Shown here piece by piece: positions 50,413 to 58,536 of a stretch of 64,000 nt of DNA (position 1 is its first letter; each line of letters starts with the position of its first letter). The DNA is from Streptomyces sp. NBC_00691 (lineage in GTDB: Bacteria > Actinomycetota > Actinomycetes > Streptomycetales > Streptomycetaceae), in contig NZ_CP109007.1 of the NCBI RefSeq assembly GCF_036226665.1, positions 1,488,001-1,552,000 on the forward strand, in the 5' to 3' direction. Both the position numbers and the translations under genes were made by a program. Below the pieces are notes generated by a model. That model had not been told where the DNA came from, made no database searches, and saw nothing but the letters and a program-made list of their open reading frames with translations.

Positions 50413-51836
50413 CGGACGGCCTCCGCCGGGACGGGAGCCTGGGCGGGAGCCGGGGGCGCGGAGGCCGCGGCCGGGGCGGCGGTGGCCGGGTCCGGGACGG
50501 AGGCCCCGCCGACCGCGGCCGGGTCCGGAACGGTACGGACGATCCGTACCCGCTCGGCGCGGTAGCGGTCGACCTGGCGCACCGAGAGCCGCCAGCCGGG
50601 CAGTTCGGCCCGGTCGCCGGGGGCGGGGATGCGCCCCAGGAGATCGGCGACGAGCCCGGCGACGGTCTCGTACGGCCCGTCGGGCACGTCGAGGCCTATC
50701 CGGCGCAGGGTGTGGACCCGGCAGGAGCCGTCGGCCTCCCAGGCGGGCCGGCCGTCCTCGGCGGGAGCGGCGGCCAGCTCGGGCCGTCCGTCGGCCGCCG
50801 TGTCGTGCTCGTCGCGGACCTCGCCGACGAGTTCCTCGACGATGTCCTCCAGGGTGACGACACCGGCCGTGCCGCCGTACTCGTCGACGACCACCGCGAT
50901 CGGCTGCTCCCTGCGCAGCCGCTCCAGAAGGGTCTGGGCGGGCAGCGTCTCGGGCACGAGGAGCGGCGGGACCGCGATCCGGCCGACGGGGGTGCGCAGC
51001 CGGGCGTGCGGGGAGACGGCGAGCGCGTCCTTGAGGTGGACCATGCCGACGATCTCGTCGATGCGGTCGCGGTAGACGGGGAAGCGCGAGAGGCCGGTGG
51101 CCCGGGTGAGGTTGAGGACGTCGGCCGCGGTGGCGTCCCACTGGAGGGCGCTCACCTTCACGCGCGGGGTCATGACCTGCTCGGCGGTGAGGCCGCCGAG
51201 GGACAGGGTCCGTACGAAGAGGTCGGCGGTGTCCTGTTCGAGGGCTCCGGCCAGGGCGGAGTGCCGGGCCAGGGAGACCAGTTCGCCGGGGGTGCGGACG
51301 GAGTCCAGCTCCTCGGTGGGCTCGACGCCCAGGAGCCGTACGAGCCGGTTCGCGACCCGGTTGAGCAGGGAGATCACCGGCCGGAAGAGGGCGGAGAAGC
51401 GCCGCTGCGGGGTGGCGACGAAGCGGGCGACCTGGAGGGGCCGGGAGACCGCCCAGTTCTTCGGTACGAGTTCGCCGACCACCATCTGCACGGCGGAGGC
51501 GAGCAGCATCCCGATCACCACCGCGATCCCGGAGACGGCCCCGGCGGGCAGCCCGGTCGCGGTGAGCGGTCGGTGCAGCAGTCCGGCGAGCGCGGGCTCG
51601 GCGAGCATGCCGACGACGAGGGAGGTGATGGTGATGCCCAGCTGGGTCCCGGAGAGCTGGAAGGACAGCTCGCGCAGGGCGGAGACGACGGTGCGGGCGC
51701 GCCGGTCGCCGGCGGCCGCGGCCCGCTCGGCCTCGGCGCGCTCGACGGTCACGAGTCCGAACTCGGCGGCCACGAAGAAGCCGTTGGCGAGAATCAGGAC
51801 AAAGGCCGCGAAGAGCAGCAGAAGGGAGATGATCAT
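50409..51836 (-). CDS. CNNM/CorC-type membrane transporter 1 (HlyC family, with CorC domain)
   Basis: A 475-residue protein. DUF21 helices (ISLLLLFAAFVLILANGFFVAAEFGLVTVERAE, VVIGMLLASAVQMVVGELVPKNWAV) are followed by two CBS domains (QVMTPRVKVSALQWDATAADV, then VVVDEYGGTAGVVTLEDIVEELVGEV). A C-terminal CorC_HlyC domain comes next (WEADGSCRVHTLRRIGLDVPDGPYETVAGLVADLLGRIP). It is normally placed in Mg2+/Co2+ homeostasis. A Pro/Ala-rich tail ends the protein. It is co-translated with the shorter copy downstream. Confidence 0.93.
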   Translation of the reverse strand: MIISLLLLFAAFVLILANGFFVAAEFGLVTVERAEAERAAAAGDRRARTVVSALRELSFQLSGTQLGITITSLVVGMLAEPALAGLLHRPLTATGLPAGAVSGIAVVIGMLLASAVQMVVGELVPKNWAVSRPLQVARFVATPQRRFSALFRPVISLLNRVANRLVRLLGVEPTEELDSVRTPGELVSLARHSALAGALEQDTADLFVRTLSLGGLTAEQVMTPRVKVSALQWDATAADVLNLTRATGLSRFPVYRDRIDEIVGMVHLKDALAVSPHARLRTPVGRIAVPPLLVPETLPAQTLLERLRREQPIAVVVDEYGGTAGVVTLEDIVEELVGEVRDEHDTAADGRPELAAAPAEDGRPAWEADGSCRVHTLRRIGLDVPDGPYETVAGLVADLLGRIPAPGDRAELPGWRLSVRQVDRYRAERVRIVRTVPDPAAVGGASVPDPATAAPAAASAPPAPAQAPVPAEAVR

Positions 51837-51958
51837 GCCGCCGCCTCCTGGGAGGGGGCGGCGCAGGTACTACCGGACGATCCGTCCATTGCTGGAGGGA
51901 GTCACTCCTCGGGTCGAAGGGTGGCCTCGCGGGCCGTGGAACCGTGGCCCTGCACATG

Positions 51959-51990
51959 CGAGGCGGTGGTGCCGCTCGGCACCACCGCCT
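51959..51990. terminator. terminator of the rib-his-PH unit
   Basis: A 14-bp perfect stem (51959-51972 with 51977-51990) and a 4-nt loop lie about 105 nt after the last gene of the cluster on the reverse strand and before the CNNM gene pair. Confidence 0.7.
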
Positions 51991-52095
51991 CCAGAGTAGT
52001 CACGCGAAGGCCCCGAGGGGCAGGGGGTCGGCCCCGGATGGGGGACGGACGCGGGTCCGCCCGGGTCCCCGGCCGGGGCGGCGACCGCCCGTCGG

Positions 52096-52551
52096 TCAGG
52101 CCGTGCGCTCGGCGCCCGTGCCACGGCTGTCGGCCAGGGCCCGCAGGGCGCGGGCGTCACGGATGGCCGATTCCTTGGCGATCCCGGGCTGGATGCCCAG
52201 CGCGGGCAGGCTGGTGCCGTCGCTCAGGTCGAGGAAGACCCAGGGGTCGCCGGGGCGCAGGTTGACCTTGAGGATCTCCGCCCAGGCCAGCCGGCGGGTC
52301 CGGGTGATGTTGACGACCGTGACGCCCTCGTCGTCGGCGACCACCTTGGGCCGGCTCAGCAGCACCAGGCCCCCGGAGAGCAGCGCGGCGGTGAAGAAGA
52401 AGCTGGCGCGCTCCCCCGGGCCGAGCCGCTCCAGCATCACCGCGACGACACTGATGACAGCGAAGATCGCGACGCTCATCGTGATCAGGACGACCCGGGT
52501 GCGCCCGGGCCGGAACGTGACCGGCAGGACGGGCGTCTGTGCTTGGGACAT
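52096..52551 (-). CDS. PH-domain membrane protein
   Basis: A 151-residue protein. Two helices at about residues 20-40 and 50-66 (VVLITMSVAIFAVISVVAVML and ASFFFTAALLSGGLVLLS) are followed by a bacterial PH-like domain (VVADDEGVTVVNITRTRRLAWAEILKVNLRPGDPWVFLDLSDG). This is a common actinobacterial arrangement of unknown function. It starts 41 nt after hisG on the same strand and may be the last gene of the long riboflavin-histidine unit. Confidence 0.85.
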   Translation of the reverse strand: MSQAQTPVLPVTFRPGRTRVVLITMSVAIFAVISVVAVMLERLGPGERASFFFTAALLSGGLVLLSRPKVVADDEGVTVVNITRTRRLAWAEILKVNLRPGDPWVFLDLSDGTSLPALGIQPGIAKESAIRDARALRALADSRGTGAERTA

Positions 52552-52592
52552 CGGTGGTTCCTCGGGGCCTTCGGTGCGGGCGGTCCGTGCCG

Positions 52593-53441
52593 TCAGAGGC
52601 GGCAGGCGTGGATGGCGGTGGTGAGGATGGCGCGGGCACCGATCTCGTACAGGTCGTCCATGATCCGCTGCGCCTCCTTGGCGGGGACCATCGCGCGGAC
52701 GGCGACCCAGCCCTCGTTGTGCAGCGGGGAGACGGTCGGCGACTCCAGGCCCGGGGTGAGGGCGACGGCCTGCTCCAGGTGCTCGGCACGGCAGTCGTAG
52801 TCCATCATCACGTACGAGCGGGCGACGAGGACGCCCTGCAGGCGGCGCATGAACTGCTGGACCTGCGGGTTGTCGTCGGTGGCGCCGTGGCGGCGGATGA
52901 CGACGGCCTCGGAGGTGAGGATCGGCTCGCCGATGACCTCGAGTCCGGCGTTGCGCAGGCTGGTTCCGGTCTCGACGACGTCCGCGATGATCTGGGCGAC
53001 GCCCAGCTGGATCGCGGTCTCGACGGCGCCGTCCAGGTGGACGACGGAGGCGTCGATGCCCTGGTCGGCGAGGTGCTTGGCGACGATGCCCTCGTAGGAG
53101 GTGGCGATCGTCATGCCGCCGAAGTCCTCGGGGCCGTTCGCGGTGCCCGGGCGGGTGGCGTACCGGAAGGTGGAGCGGCCGAAGTTCAGCGCGAGGATCT
53201 CCTCGGCGCTGGCGCCGGAGTCCAGGAGCAGGTCACGGCCGGTGATGCCGATGTCCAGCTTCCCGGAGGCGACGTAGATCGCGATGTCCTTCGGGCGCAG
53301 GTAGAAGAACTCGACCTCGTTGTCGGGGTCGATGACGACGAGCTCCTTGGACTCCTTGCGCTGGCGGTAGCCGGCCTCATGGAGCATTGCCGACGCAGGT
53401 CCGGAGAGGGAACCCTTGTTGGGAACGGCGATGCGCAGCAT
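52593..53441 (-). CDS. hisG: ATP phosphoribosyltransferase (long form)
   Basis: A 282-residue enzyme of the first step of histidine synthesis, joining ATP and PRPP. MLRIAVPNKGSLSGPA opens the protein, DIGITGRDLLLDSGA and the PRPP-binding ADVVETGTSLRNAGLEVI lie in the catalytic part. The last ~75 residues are the ACT-like regulatory domain of HisG long type, where histidine inhibits. Other his genes are not nearby except hisE upstream. It follows hisE by 65 nt. Confidence 0.97.
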   Translation of the reverse strand: MLRIAVPNKGSLSGPASAMLHEAGYRQRKESKELVVIDPDNEVEFFYLRPKDIAIYVASGKLDIGITGRDLLLDSGASAEEILALNFGRSTFRYATRPGTANGPEDFGGMTIATSYEGIVAKHLADQGIDASVVHLDGAVETAIQLGVAQIIADVVETGTSLRNAGLEVIGEPILTSEAVVIRRHGATDDNPQVQQFMRRLQGVLVARSYVMMDYDCRAEHLEQAVALTPGLESPTVSPLHNEGWVAVRAMVPAKEAQRIMDDLYEIGARAILTTAIHACRL

Positions 53442-53506
53442 GGGGTGAGCTTCCTTTGCCTGGGAGTGGTGGGGAGTCCGGGCCGTACGCGCCCGGAGGG
53501 GTGTGC

Positions 53507-53788
53507 TCAGAGGTGGGCGTAGACGTCGTCGAGCGAGATCCCGCGGGCGACCATCATCACCTGGACGTGGTACAGCAGCTGCGAGATCTCCTCGGCGGCG
53601 GCTTCCTTGCCCTCGTACTCCGCGGCCATCCAGACCTCGGCTGCCTCTTCGACGACCTTCTTGCCGATGGCATGGACGCCCTTGTCCACCAGCTCCGCGG
53701 TGCGGGAGGTGGCCGGGTCGCCGGTCTCGGCCTTGAGCTTGAGCTCGGCGAAGAGCTCTTCGAAGGTTTTACGGGTTCCGTTCGCCAT
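53507..53788 (-). CDS. hisE: phosphoribosyl-ATP pyrophosphohydrolase
   Basis: ATG 53788 gives 93 residues. It is a stand-alone HisE of the MazG-like fold: [12 protein letters not shown] at the N-terminus, then [37 protein letters not shown], with the acidic metal-binding EE...E...E pattern. It hydrolyses phosphoribosyl-ATP to phosphoribosyl-AMP, the step after HisG. Its start lies 35 nt after ribH, so it could be read from the riboflavin promoter. Confidence 0.96.
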   Translation of the reverse strand: MANGTRKTFEELFAELKLKAETGDPATSRTAELVDKGVHAIGKKVVEEAAEVWMAAEYEGKEAAAEEISQLLYHVQVMMVARGISLDDVYAHL

Positions 53789-53823
53789 GATGGTCCTAAG
53801 AGTACGGGGTAAGGGTCGCGCAC

Positions 53824-54309
53824 CTAGCGCCAGGGTTCGCTGACCGTGCGCAGCGTCGTCGCGGTGGCGACGGCGGCGGTGACGGCCTCGTGGCCCTTGT
53901 CCTCGCTGGATCCTTCGAGGCCGGCCCGGTCGAGGGCCTGCTCCTCGGTGTCGACGGTGAGGACGCCGAATCCGACGGGTACGCCGGTGTCGATCGAGAC
54001 CTGGGTGAGGCCGTGGGTGACGCCCTGGCACACGTACTCGAAGTGCGGCGTTCCGCCGCGGATGACGACGCCGAGCGCCACGATGGCATCGTAGCCGCGC
54101 CCCGCGAGGACCTTCGCCACGACCGGGAGCTCGAAGCTGCCGGGGACCCGGAGGAGGGTCGGCTCGTCGATGCCCAGCTCGCTCAGGGCGCGCAGGGCGC
54201 CGTCGACGAGACCGTCCATGATCTTCTCGTGCCACTGCGCCGCGATGACCGCGACCCGCAGGTCGCCGCAGTTCTTCACGCTGAGGACGGGTGCGCCCTT
54301 GCCGCTCAT
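53824..54309 (-). CDS. ribH: 6,7-dimethyl-8-ribityllumazine synthase
   Basis: A 161-residue lumazine synthase. [26 protein letters not shown] opens it, followed by [16 protein letters not shown] (ligand-binding), [17 protein letters not shown] and the catalytic-region [32 protein letters not shown]. It condenses 5-amino-6-ribitylaminouracil with dihydroxybutanone phosphate. Such proteins form 60-subunit or pentameric shells. It is the last rib gene before hisE. Confidence 0.97.
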   Translation of the reverse strand: MSGKGAPVLSVKNCGDLRVAVIAAQWHEKIMDGLVDGALRALSELGIDEPTLLRVPGSFELPVVAKVLAGRGYDAIVALGVVIRGGTPHFEYVCQGVTHGLTQVSIDTGVPVGFGVLTVDTEEQALDRAGLEGSSEDKGHEAVTAAVATATTLRTVSEPWR

Positions 54310-54338
54310 GATTCTCCTTGCCGGTGTGGTGTACGTGA

Positions 54339-55616
54339 TTACTGGTTACCGCAGGTGGAGGCCGTGGAGCCGTCCAGCCAGGGCAGGTCGTGGCCCATCC
54401 GGTCCCGCTTGGTGCGCAGGTAGCGGAGGTTGTGCTCGCCGGCCGTGACGGGCATGGGCTCGCGGCCCTCGACCACGAGGCCGTGCCGGGTCAGGGCGTC
54501 GATCTTGTCGGGGTTGTTGGTCATCAGACGCAGGCTCCGGACACCGAGGTCGACGAGGATCTGCGCGCCGGCCCCGTAGTCACGGGCGTCGGCGGGCAGC
54601 CCCAGTTCCAGATTGGCGTCGAGGGTGTCGCGGCCGCGCTCCTGGAGCTCGTACGCGCGGAGCTTGGACAGCAGGCCGATGCCGCGGCCCTCGTGGCCCC
54701 GGAGGTAGACGACGACGCCGCGCCCGGCCTCGGTGACGCGGTCCATGGAGGCCTGCAGCTGGGGGCCGCAGTCGCAGCGCAGCGAGTGGAAGATGTCGCC
54801 GGTCAGGCACTCGGAGTGGACCCGGACCAGGACGTCCTCGCCGTCGCCGATCTCGCCGTGGACGAGGGCGACGTGCTCGACGCCGTCGACGGTGGAGCGG
54901 TAGCCGTACGCGGTGAAGTCGCCGTGCGCGGTGGGGAGCCGGACCTCGGCCTCGCGGCGGACGGTCGGCTCGGCGGAGCGCCGGTAGGCGATCAGGTCCT
55001 CGATGGAGATGATCGTGAGGCCGTGCTTGCGGGCGAAGGGGACCAGCTCGGGGAGTCGCAGCATGACGCCGTCCTCGCCGGCGATCTCGACGATCGCGCC
55101 GGCCGGGCGGAGGCCCGCGAGGCGGGCGAGGTCGACCGCGGCCTCGGTGTGGCCGTTGCGGGCCAGGACGCCGCCGGGCTTCGCGCGGAGCGGGAAGATG
55201 TGGCCGGGCCGGACGAAGTCGGAGGGCTCGTGCCGTCCGCCCGCCAGCATCCGCAGGGTGGTGGCGCGGTCGGCGGCGGAGATGCCGGTGGTGACGCCGT
55301 GAGCGGGGGCCGCGTCGACGGAGACGGTGAAGGCCGTCCGCATCGACTCGGTGTTGTGCTCGACCATCTGCGGGAGTTCGAGGCGCTCCAGCTCGTCGTT
55401 CTCCATGGGCGCGCAGATCAGTCCGCGGCACTCGCTCATCATGAAGGCGACGACCTCGGGGGTGGCTTTCTCGGCGGCGATGACGAGGTCGCCCTCGTTC
55501 TCACGGTCCTCGTCGTCGACGACGACGACGGGCCGGCCGGCGGCGATGTCGCGGATGGCCTGCTCGACGGGGTCGAGGGCGAGGTCGGTGGCGTCCCAGA
55601 TCGGCAGCGCGCTCAT
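54339..55616 (-). CDS. ribBA: bifunctional DHBP synthase/GTP cyclohydrolase II
   Basis: ATG 55616 overlaps the ribM stop; 425 residues. The N-terminal half is DHBP synthase ([20 protein letters not shown], the substrate loop, [21 protein letters not shown]). The C-terminal half is GTP cyclohydrolase II with zinc ligands in [22 protein letters not shown] and the catalytic [17 protein letters not shown]. It supplies both precursors of riboflavin. Both halves keep their catalytic residues. Confidence 0.97.
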   Translation of the reverse strand: MSALPIWDATDLALDPVEQAIRDIAAGRPVVVVDDEDRENEGDLVIAAEKATPEVVAFMMSECRGLICAPMENDELERLELPQMVEHNTESMRTAFTVSVDAAPAHGVTTGISAADRATTLRMLAGGRHEPSDFVRPGHIFPLRAKPGGVLARNGHTEAAVDLARLAGLRPAGAIVEIAGEDGVMLRLPELVPFARKHGLTIISIEDLIAYRRSAEPTVRREAEVRLPTAHGDFTAYGYRSTVDGVEHVALVHGEIGDGEDVLVRVHSECLTGDIFHSLRCDCGPQLQASMDRVTEAGRGVVVYLRGHEGRGIGLLSKLRAYELQERGRDTLDANLELGLPADARDYGAGAQILVDLGVRSLRLMTNNPDKIDALTRHGLVVEGREPMPVTAGEHNLRYLRTKRDRMGHDLPWLDGSTASTCGNQ

Positions 55617-56257
55617 GCGTGGGCTCCTTCCAGAGCGGTGGCGGAGGTCGTGCGCGTCCGGAGCCACCAGTCGCGCATGCCCCAGACGACGAGGGCGAAG
55701 TAGATGACGTAGACCAGGCCGGAGAAGGCGAGGCCGCTGTTGAAGGCGAGCGGGACGCCGACGAGGTCGACGAGGAGCCAGGCGAACCAGAACTCGACCA
55801 GGCCGCGGGCCTGGGCGACCATCGCGACGAGGGTGCCGACGAAGATGTACGCGTCGGCCCACGGGCTCCAGGAGAGCGACGGGTAGAGGGTGAACAGGCC
55901 GCCGACGGCGAGGGTTCCGACGGCCGCGCCGGCGAGGAGCAGTCCGCGCTCCTTCCAGGTGGCGAACCGGATGGCGATGGATCCGTCCTGGGCCTGCCGC
56001 CTGCCGCGGTTCCACTGCCACCAGCCCCAGGTGGCGACGCCGATGACGAGGAGCTGCTTGCCGACGCCGCCGGAGAGGTGGGCGGAGGCGTAGGCGCCGA
56101 CGAGGATCAGGCCGGAGAGCAGCTGGGCGGGCCAGGTGAGGATGGAGCGGCGCCAGCCGAGCGCGAGGGCTATGAGTCCGATCGTGTTGCCGATCATGTC
56201 GGACCACATGATGTGCTGACCGAAGGCGCTGAACGCCTCGGAGTTGAGCCAGCTCAC
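55613..56257 (-). CDS. ribM: riboflavin transporter of the PnuC superfamily (RibM)
   Basis: GTG 56257 overlaps the ribE stop (GTGA); 214 residues with six to seven helices. The signature [20 protein letters not shown]...[20 protein letters not shown] marks the PnuC fold, and the late [20 protein letters not shown] is also conserved. PnuC homologues inside rib operons, such as RibM of Streptomyces davaonensis, take up riboflavin and roseoflavin by facilitated diffusion. The position between ribE and ribBA under an FMN riboswitch supports flavin rather than nicotinamide riboside. Confidence 0.9.
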   Translation of the reverse strand: MSWLNSEAFSAFGQHIMWSDMIGNTIGLIALALGWRRSILTWPAQLLSGLILVGAYASAHLSGGVGKQLLVIGVATWGWWQWNRGRRQAQDGSIAIRFATWKERGLLLAGAAVGTLAVGGLFTLYPSLSWSPWADAYIFVGTLVAMVAQARGLVEFWFAWLLVDLVGVPLAFNSGLAFSGLVYVIYFALVVWGMRDWWLRTRTTSATALEGAHA

Positions 56258-56862
56258 TTGTCGCTCTCCTTGGCGTTCGGGCCGAGCAGCCGCTCGACGT
56301 ACTTGGCGATGACGTCCACTTCGAGGTTGACCGGGTCGCCGGACTGCTTGATGCCGAGCGTGGTCAGGTCGAGGGTGGTGGGGATGAGGCTGATGGTGAA
56401 CCAGTCGTCGGTGACCTCGACGACGGTGAGGCTGACGCCGTCGACCGTGATCGAGCCCTTCTCGACGACGTACCGGGAGAGGTGGACGGGCAGGCCGACC
56501 TTGACGAGTTCCCAGTGCTCGGACGGGGTGCGTTCGAGGATCGTGCCGGTGCCGTCCACGTGACCCTGGACGATGTGACCGCCGAGGCGGCCGCCCACGG
56601 CCATGGGCCGCTCCAGGTTGACGCGGGAGCCGACCTCCAGGGCGCCGAGGCTGGACCGCTTGAGGGTCTCGGCCATGACGTCGGCGGTGAACTCGCCGTC
56701 GCCGAACTCGACGACCGTGAGACAGACACCGTTGACGGCGATGGAGTCGCCGTGCTGGGCGCCTTCCGTGACCAGGGGTCCGCGCAGGCGGAAGCGGGAG
56801 GCGTCCTCCAGCTGCTCGACGGCGGTGACCTCGCCCAGTTCTTCGACGATTCCGGTGAACAC
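56254..56862 (-). CDS. ribE: riboflavin synthase alpha chain
   Basis: GTG 56862 starts 2 nt after the ribD stop; 202 residues. Two lumazine-binding halves are visible: [24 protein letters not shown] segment, [13 protein letters not shown]; then the second repeat with [15 protein letters not shown] and DLTTLG. It dismutates two molecules of dimethylribityllumazine into riboflavin. Confidence 0.97.
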   Translation of the reverse strand: MFTGIVEELGEVTAVEQLEDASRFRLRGPLVTEGAQHGDSIAVNGVCLTVVEFGDGEFTADVMAETLKRSSLGALEVGSRVNLERPMAVGGRLGGHIVQGHVDGTGTILERTPSEHWELVKVGLPVHLSRYVVEKGSITVDGVSLTVVEVTDDWFTISLIPTTLDLTTLGIKQSGDPVNLEVDVIAKYVERLLGPNAKESDK

Positions 56863-56864
56863 GG

Positions 56865-57959
56865 TCAGGCTCCCTTGAGGGTGGCGGTGAGGTGCGGGGT
56901 GGCGGTGACGCGGAGGTCGGGTCCGACGCGCGTGGTCTCGGTGATGTCGAGCCGCAACGCGTCGCCGATGGTGCTGATTCCCGCGTCGGCCAGGGCGTTC
57001 GGGCCGGCGCCGAGGAGGACGGGGGCGAGATAGCCCACGACCTGGTCGACGGCGCCGGCGGCGACGAAGGCGCCCGCGAGGGTGGGGCCGCCTTCGAGGA
57101 GGACGGAGCGGACGCCGCGCGCGTGGAGGGCGTCGAGGAGGGCGGGCACGGACAGGCCGCGCTCGGCCCTGGGGAGGCGTACGACATCGGCGTCGAGGAA
57201 CGTCTCGGCGTCCTCGGCGATCGCGATCAGGGTCGGGGCGGCGTCGTCCAGGACCCGGGCGCCGGGCTTCACGGCGGTCGCCTCCGTGTCGACGACGACC
57301 CGGAGCGGCTGGACGGCCCCCTCGATGCCGCGTACGGCCAGGTGGGGGTCGTCGGCGCGGGCGGTGCCCGAGCCGGCCACGACGGCGTCGGCCTCGGCGC
57401 GCAGCCGGTGGACGTCGGCGCGGGACTCGGCGGAGGTGATCCAGCGGGAGGTGCCGTCGGCGGCGGCGATCCGGCCGTCGAGGGTGGCCGCGTACTTCCA
57501 GCGGACGAAGGGACGGCCGTGGCGGACGGAGGTGAGCCAGGCGATGTTGCCCGCCTCCGCCTCGGCCTCCAGGAGGCCCTGCTCGACCTCGGCGCCGGCG
57601 GCACGCAGGGTGTCGGCACCGCCGGTGGCCTGCGGGTTCGGGTCGCCGACGGCGTACACGACCCGGCTGACCCCGGCCTCGATCAGGGCCTGGGCGCAGG
57701 GGCCGGTGCGGCCGGTGTGGTTGCAGGGTTCGAGCGTGACGTAGGCGGTTCCGCCGCGGGCGAGGACGCCTGCCTCGCGCAGTGCGTGGACCTCGGCGTG
57801 GGGGCCGCCGGCGCGCTGGTGGAAGCCTTCGCCTACCACGTGTCCGGAGGCGTCGGTGATGACGCACCCGACGACCGGGTTGGGGCTGGTGGCGCCGAGA
57901 CCGCGTGCGGCGAGCTCGACGGCGCGTCGCATGGCGGTGATGTCGGCCTGCTGGGCCAC
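56865..57959 (-). CDS. ribD: bifunctional pyrimidine deaminase/reductase
   Basis: GTG 57959 with GGAGG close upstream gives 364 residues. The N-terminal deaminase has the zinc motifs GGPHAEVHALREAG and TLEPCNHTGRTGPC. The C-terminal reductase has VRWKYAATLDGRIAAADGTSRWIT, TARADDPHL and LEGGPTLAGAF. It deaminates and reduces the pyrimidine intermediate of riboflavin synthesis. It is the first gene of the cluster, about 180 nt downstream of the FMN riboswitch. Confidence 0.97.
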   Translation of the reverse strand: MAQQADITAMRRAVELAARGLGATSPNPVVGCVITDASGHVVGEGFHQRAGGPHAEVHALREAGVLARGGTAYVTLEPCNHTGRTGPCAQALIEAGVSRVVYAVGDPNPQATGGADTLRAAGAEVEQGLLEAEAEAGNIAWLTSVRHGRPFVRWKYAATLDGRIAAADGTSRWITSAESRADVHRLRAEADAVVAGSGTARADDPHLAVRGIEGAVQPLRVVVDTEATAVKPGARVLDDAAPTLIAIAEDAETFLDADVVRLPRAERGLSVPALLDALHARGVRSVLLEGGPTLAGAFVAAGAVDQVVGYLAPVLLGAGPNALADAGISTIGDALRLDITETTRVGPDLRVTATPHLTATLKGA

Positions 57960-58111
57960 CGGGTCCTCCTGCCTCTTCGGGCACGGACTCCGGGGCCTGT
58001 CGATGACGACAGAGAGCGGAACGACACTTCTCGCAGGGTGCGCCGGGGCCGCGCCCTGCGGGTACACCGATCGATGACGACACGGCGACCAACGGACGTA
58101 CGGCCGGCACA

Positions 58112-58125
58112 CCCCTGAAAAGGGG
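58112..58125 (-). promoter_or_regulatory. possible expression-platform hairpin behind the FMN aptamer
   Basis: CCCCT (58112-58116) and AGGGG (58121-58125) pair across GAAA about 15 nt beyond the aptamer. A larger GC-rich stem with arms CGCAGGGTGCGC and GCGCCCTGCG follows at about 58033-58060. The leader also carries TCGATGACGACA twice (58000-58011, 58071-58082). Confidence 0.45.
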
Positions 58126-58140
58126 TCGCCCGCCGCGCAC

Positions 58141-58260
58141 TGCCTCCCATCCGGACTTTCACCGTCGGTCCAGGAATCTCACCTGGTCAACCGGCCGCTG
58201 GCTGCGGACGGGTCGCGGACTATACCGCCGGTTCGGAATTACACCGACCCCGGAGTGCGC
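58141..58260 (-). promoter_or_regulatory. FMN riboswitch (RFN element)
   Basis: On the reverse strand the conserved RFN blocks appear in order from 58258 to 58143: the 5' block with CGGGGTCGGTG, ATTCCGAACCGGCGG, AGTCCGCGAC, a variable arm, GATTCCTGGACCGACGG and the closing TGAAAGTCCGGATGGGAGG. The first and last blocks pair to close the multiloop. It binds FMN and lowers expression of the downstream ribDEM-BA-H genes. Confidence 0.97.
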
Positions 58261-58355
58261 TGCTGCTGATACAGGGCCAGTGTGCCACGACCCGCGAGGG
58301 GCGATGCGACCGAGTTCCTGTGGCCTGGCTCACAGACTCCCAGAGAAGTCTTCTT

Positions 58356-58397
58356 TGGTCCAGACCTATTGACGCACTGGTCTAGTCCTCTTAATCT
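58356..58397 (+). promoter_or_regulatory. chitinase promoter with two DasR-type direct repeats
   Basis: TGGTCCAGACCT (58356-58367) and TGGTCTAGTCCT (58378-58389) are the 12-bp repeats known from Streptomyces chitinase promoters and overlap the DasR (dre) consensus. They are 22 bp apart. TTGACG (58369-58374) and TAATCT (58392-58397), 17 nt apart, form the promoter, so the second repeat fills the spacer. Release by glucosamine-6-phosphate is the established DasR mechanism. Confidence 0.92.
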
Positions 58398-58536
58398 CCG
58401 TGTCACCTCCTAGGAACGGCCCGGCGGCGTGCGCACTCCACGGGCCCAACACGACCCACCCGCTTGTTCGTTGTGTTCTGCCGACTCCCCCTACGCCGCG
58501 AGAGCGTGGGGCACCCCACCCCAGGAGGACCCGATC

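Noticed and set aside
49360..51957. Single 865-residue frame spanning both CNNM genes
   Set aside because: Its first half is a different reading frame of the upstream gene; the real proteins are separate and overlap by ATGA at 50409-50412.
54339..58140. Long N-terminal extensions of ribBA and ribE as fusions
   Set aside because: These are in-frame read-through of the overlapping upstream genes; each rib gene has its own start with GTGA/ATGA overlaps or a 2-nt gap.
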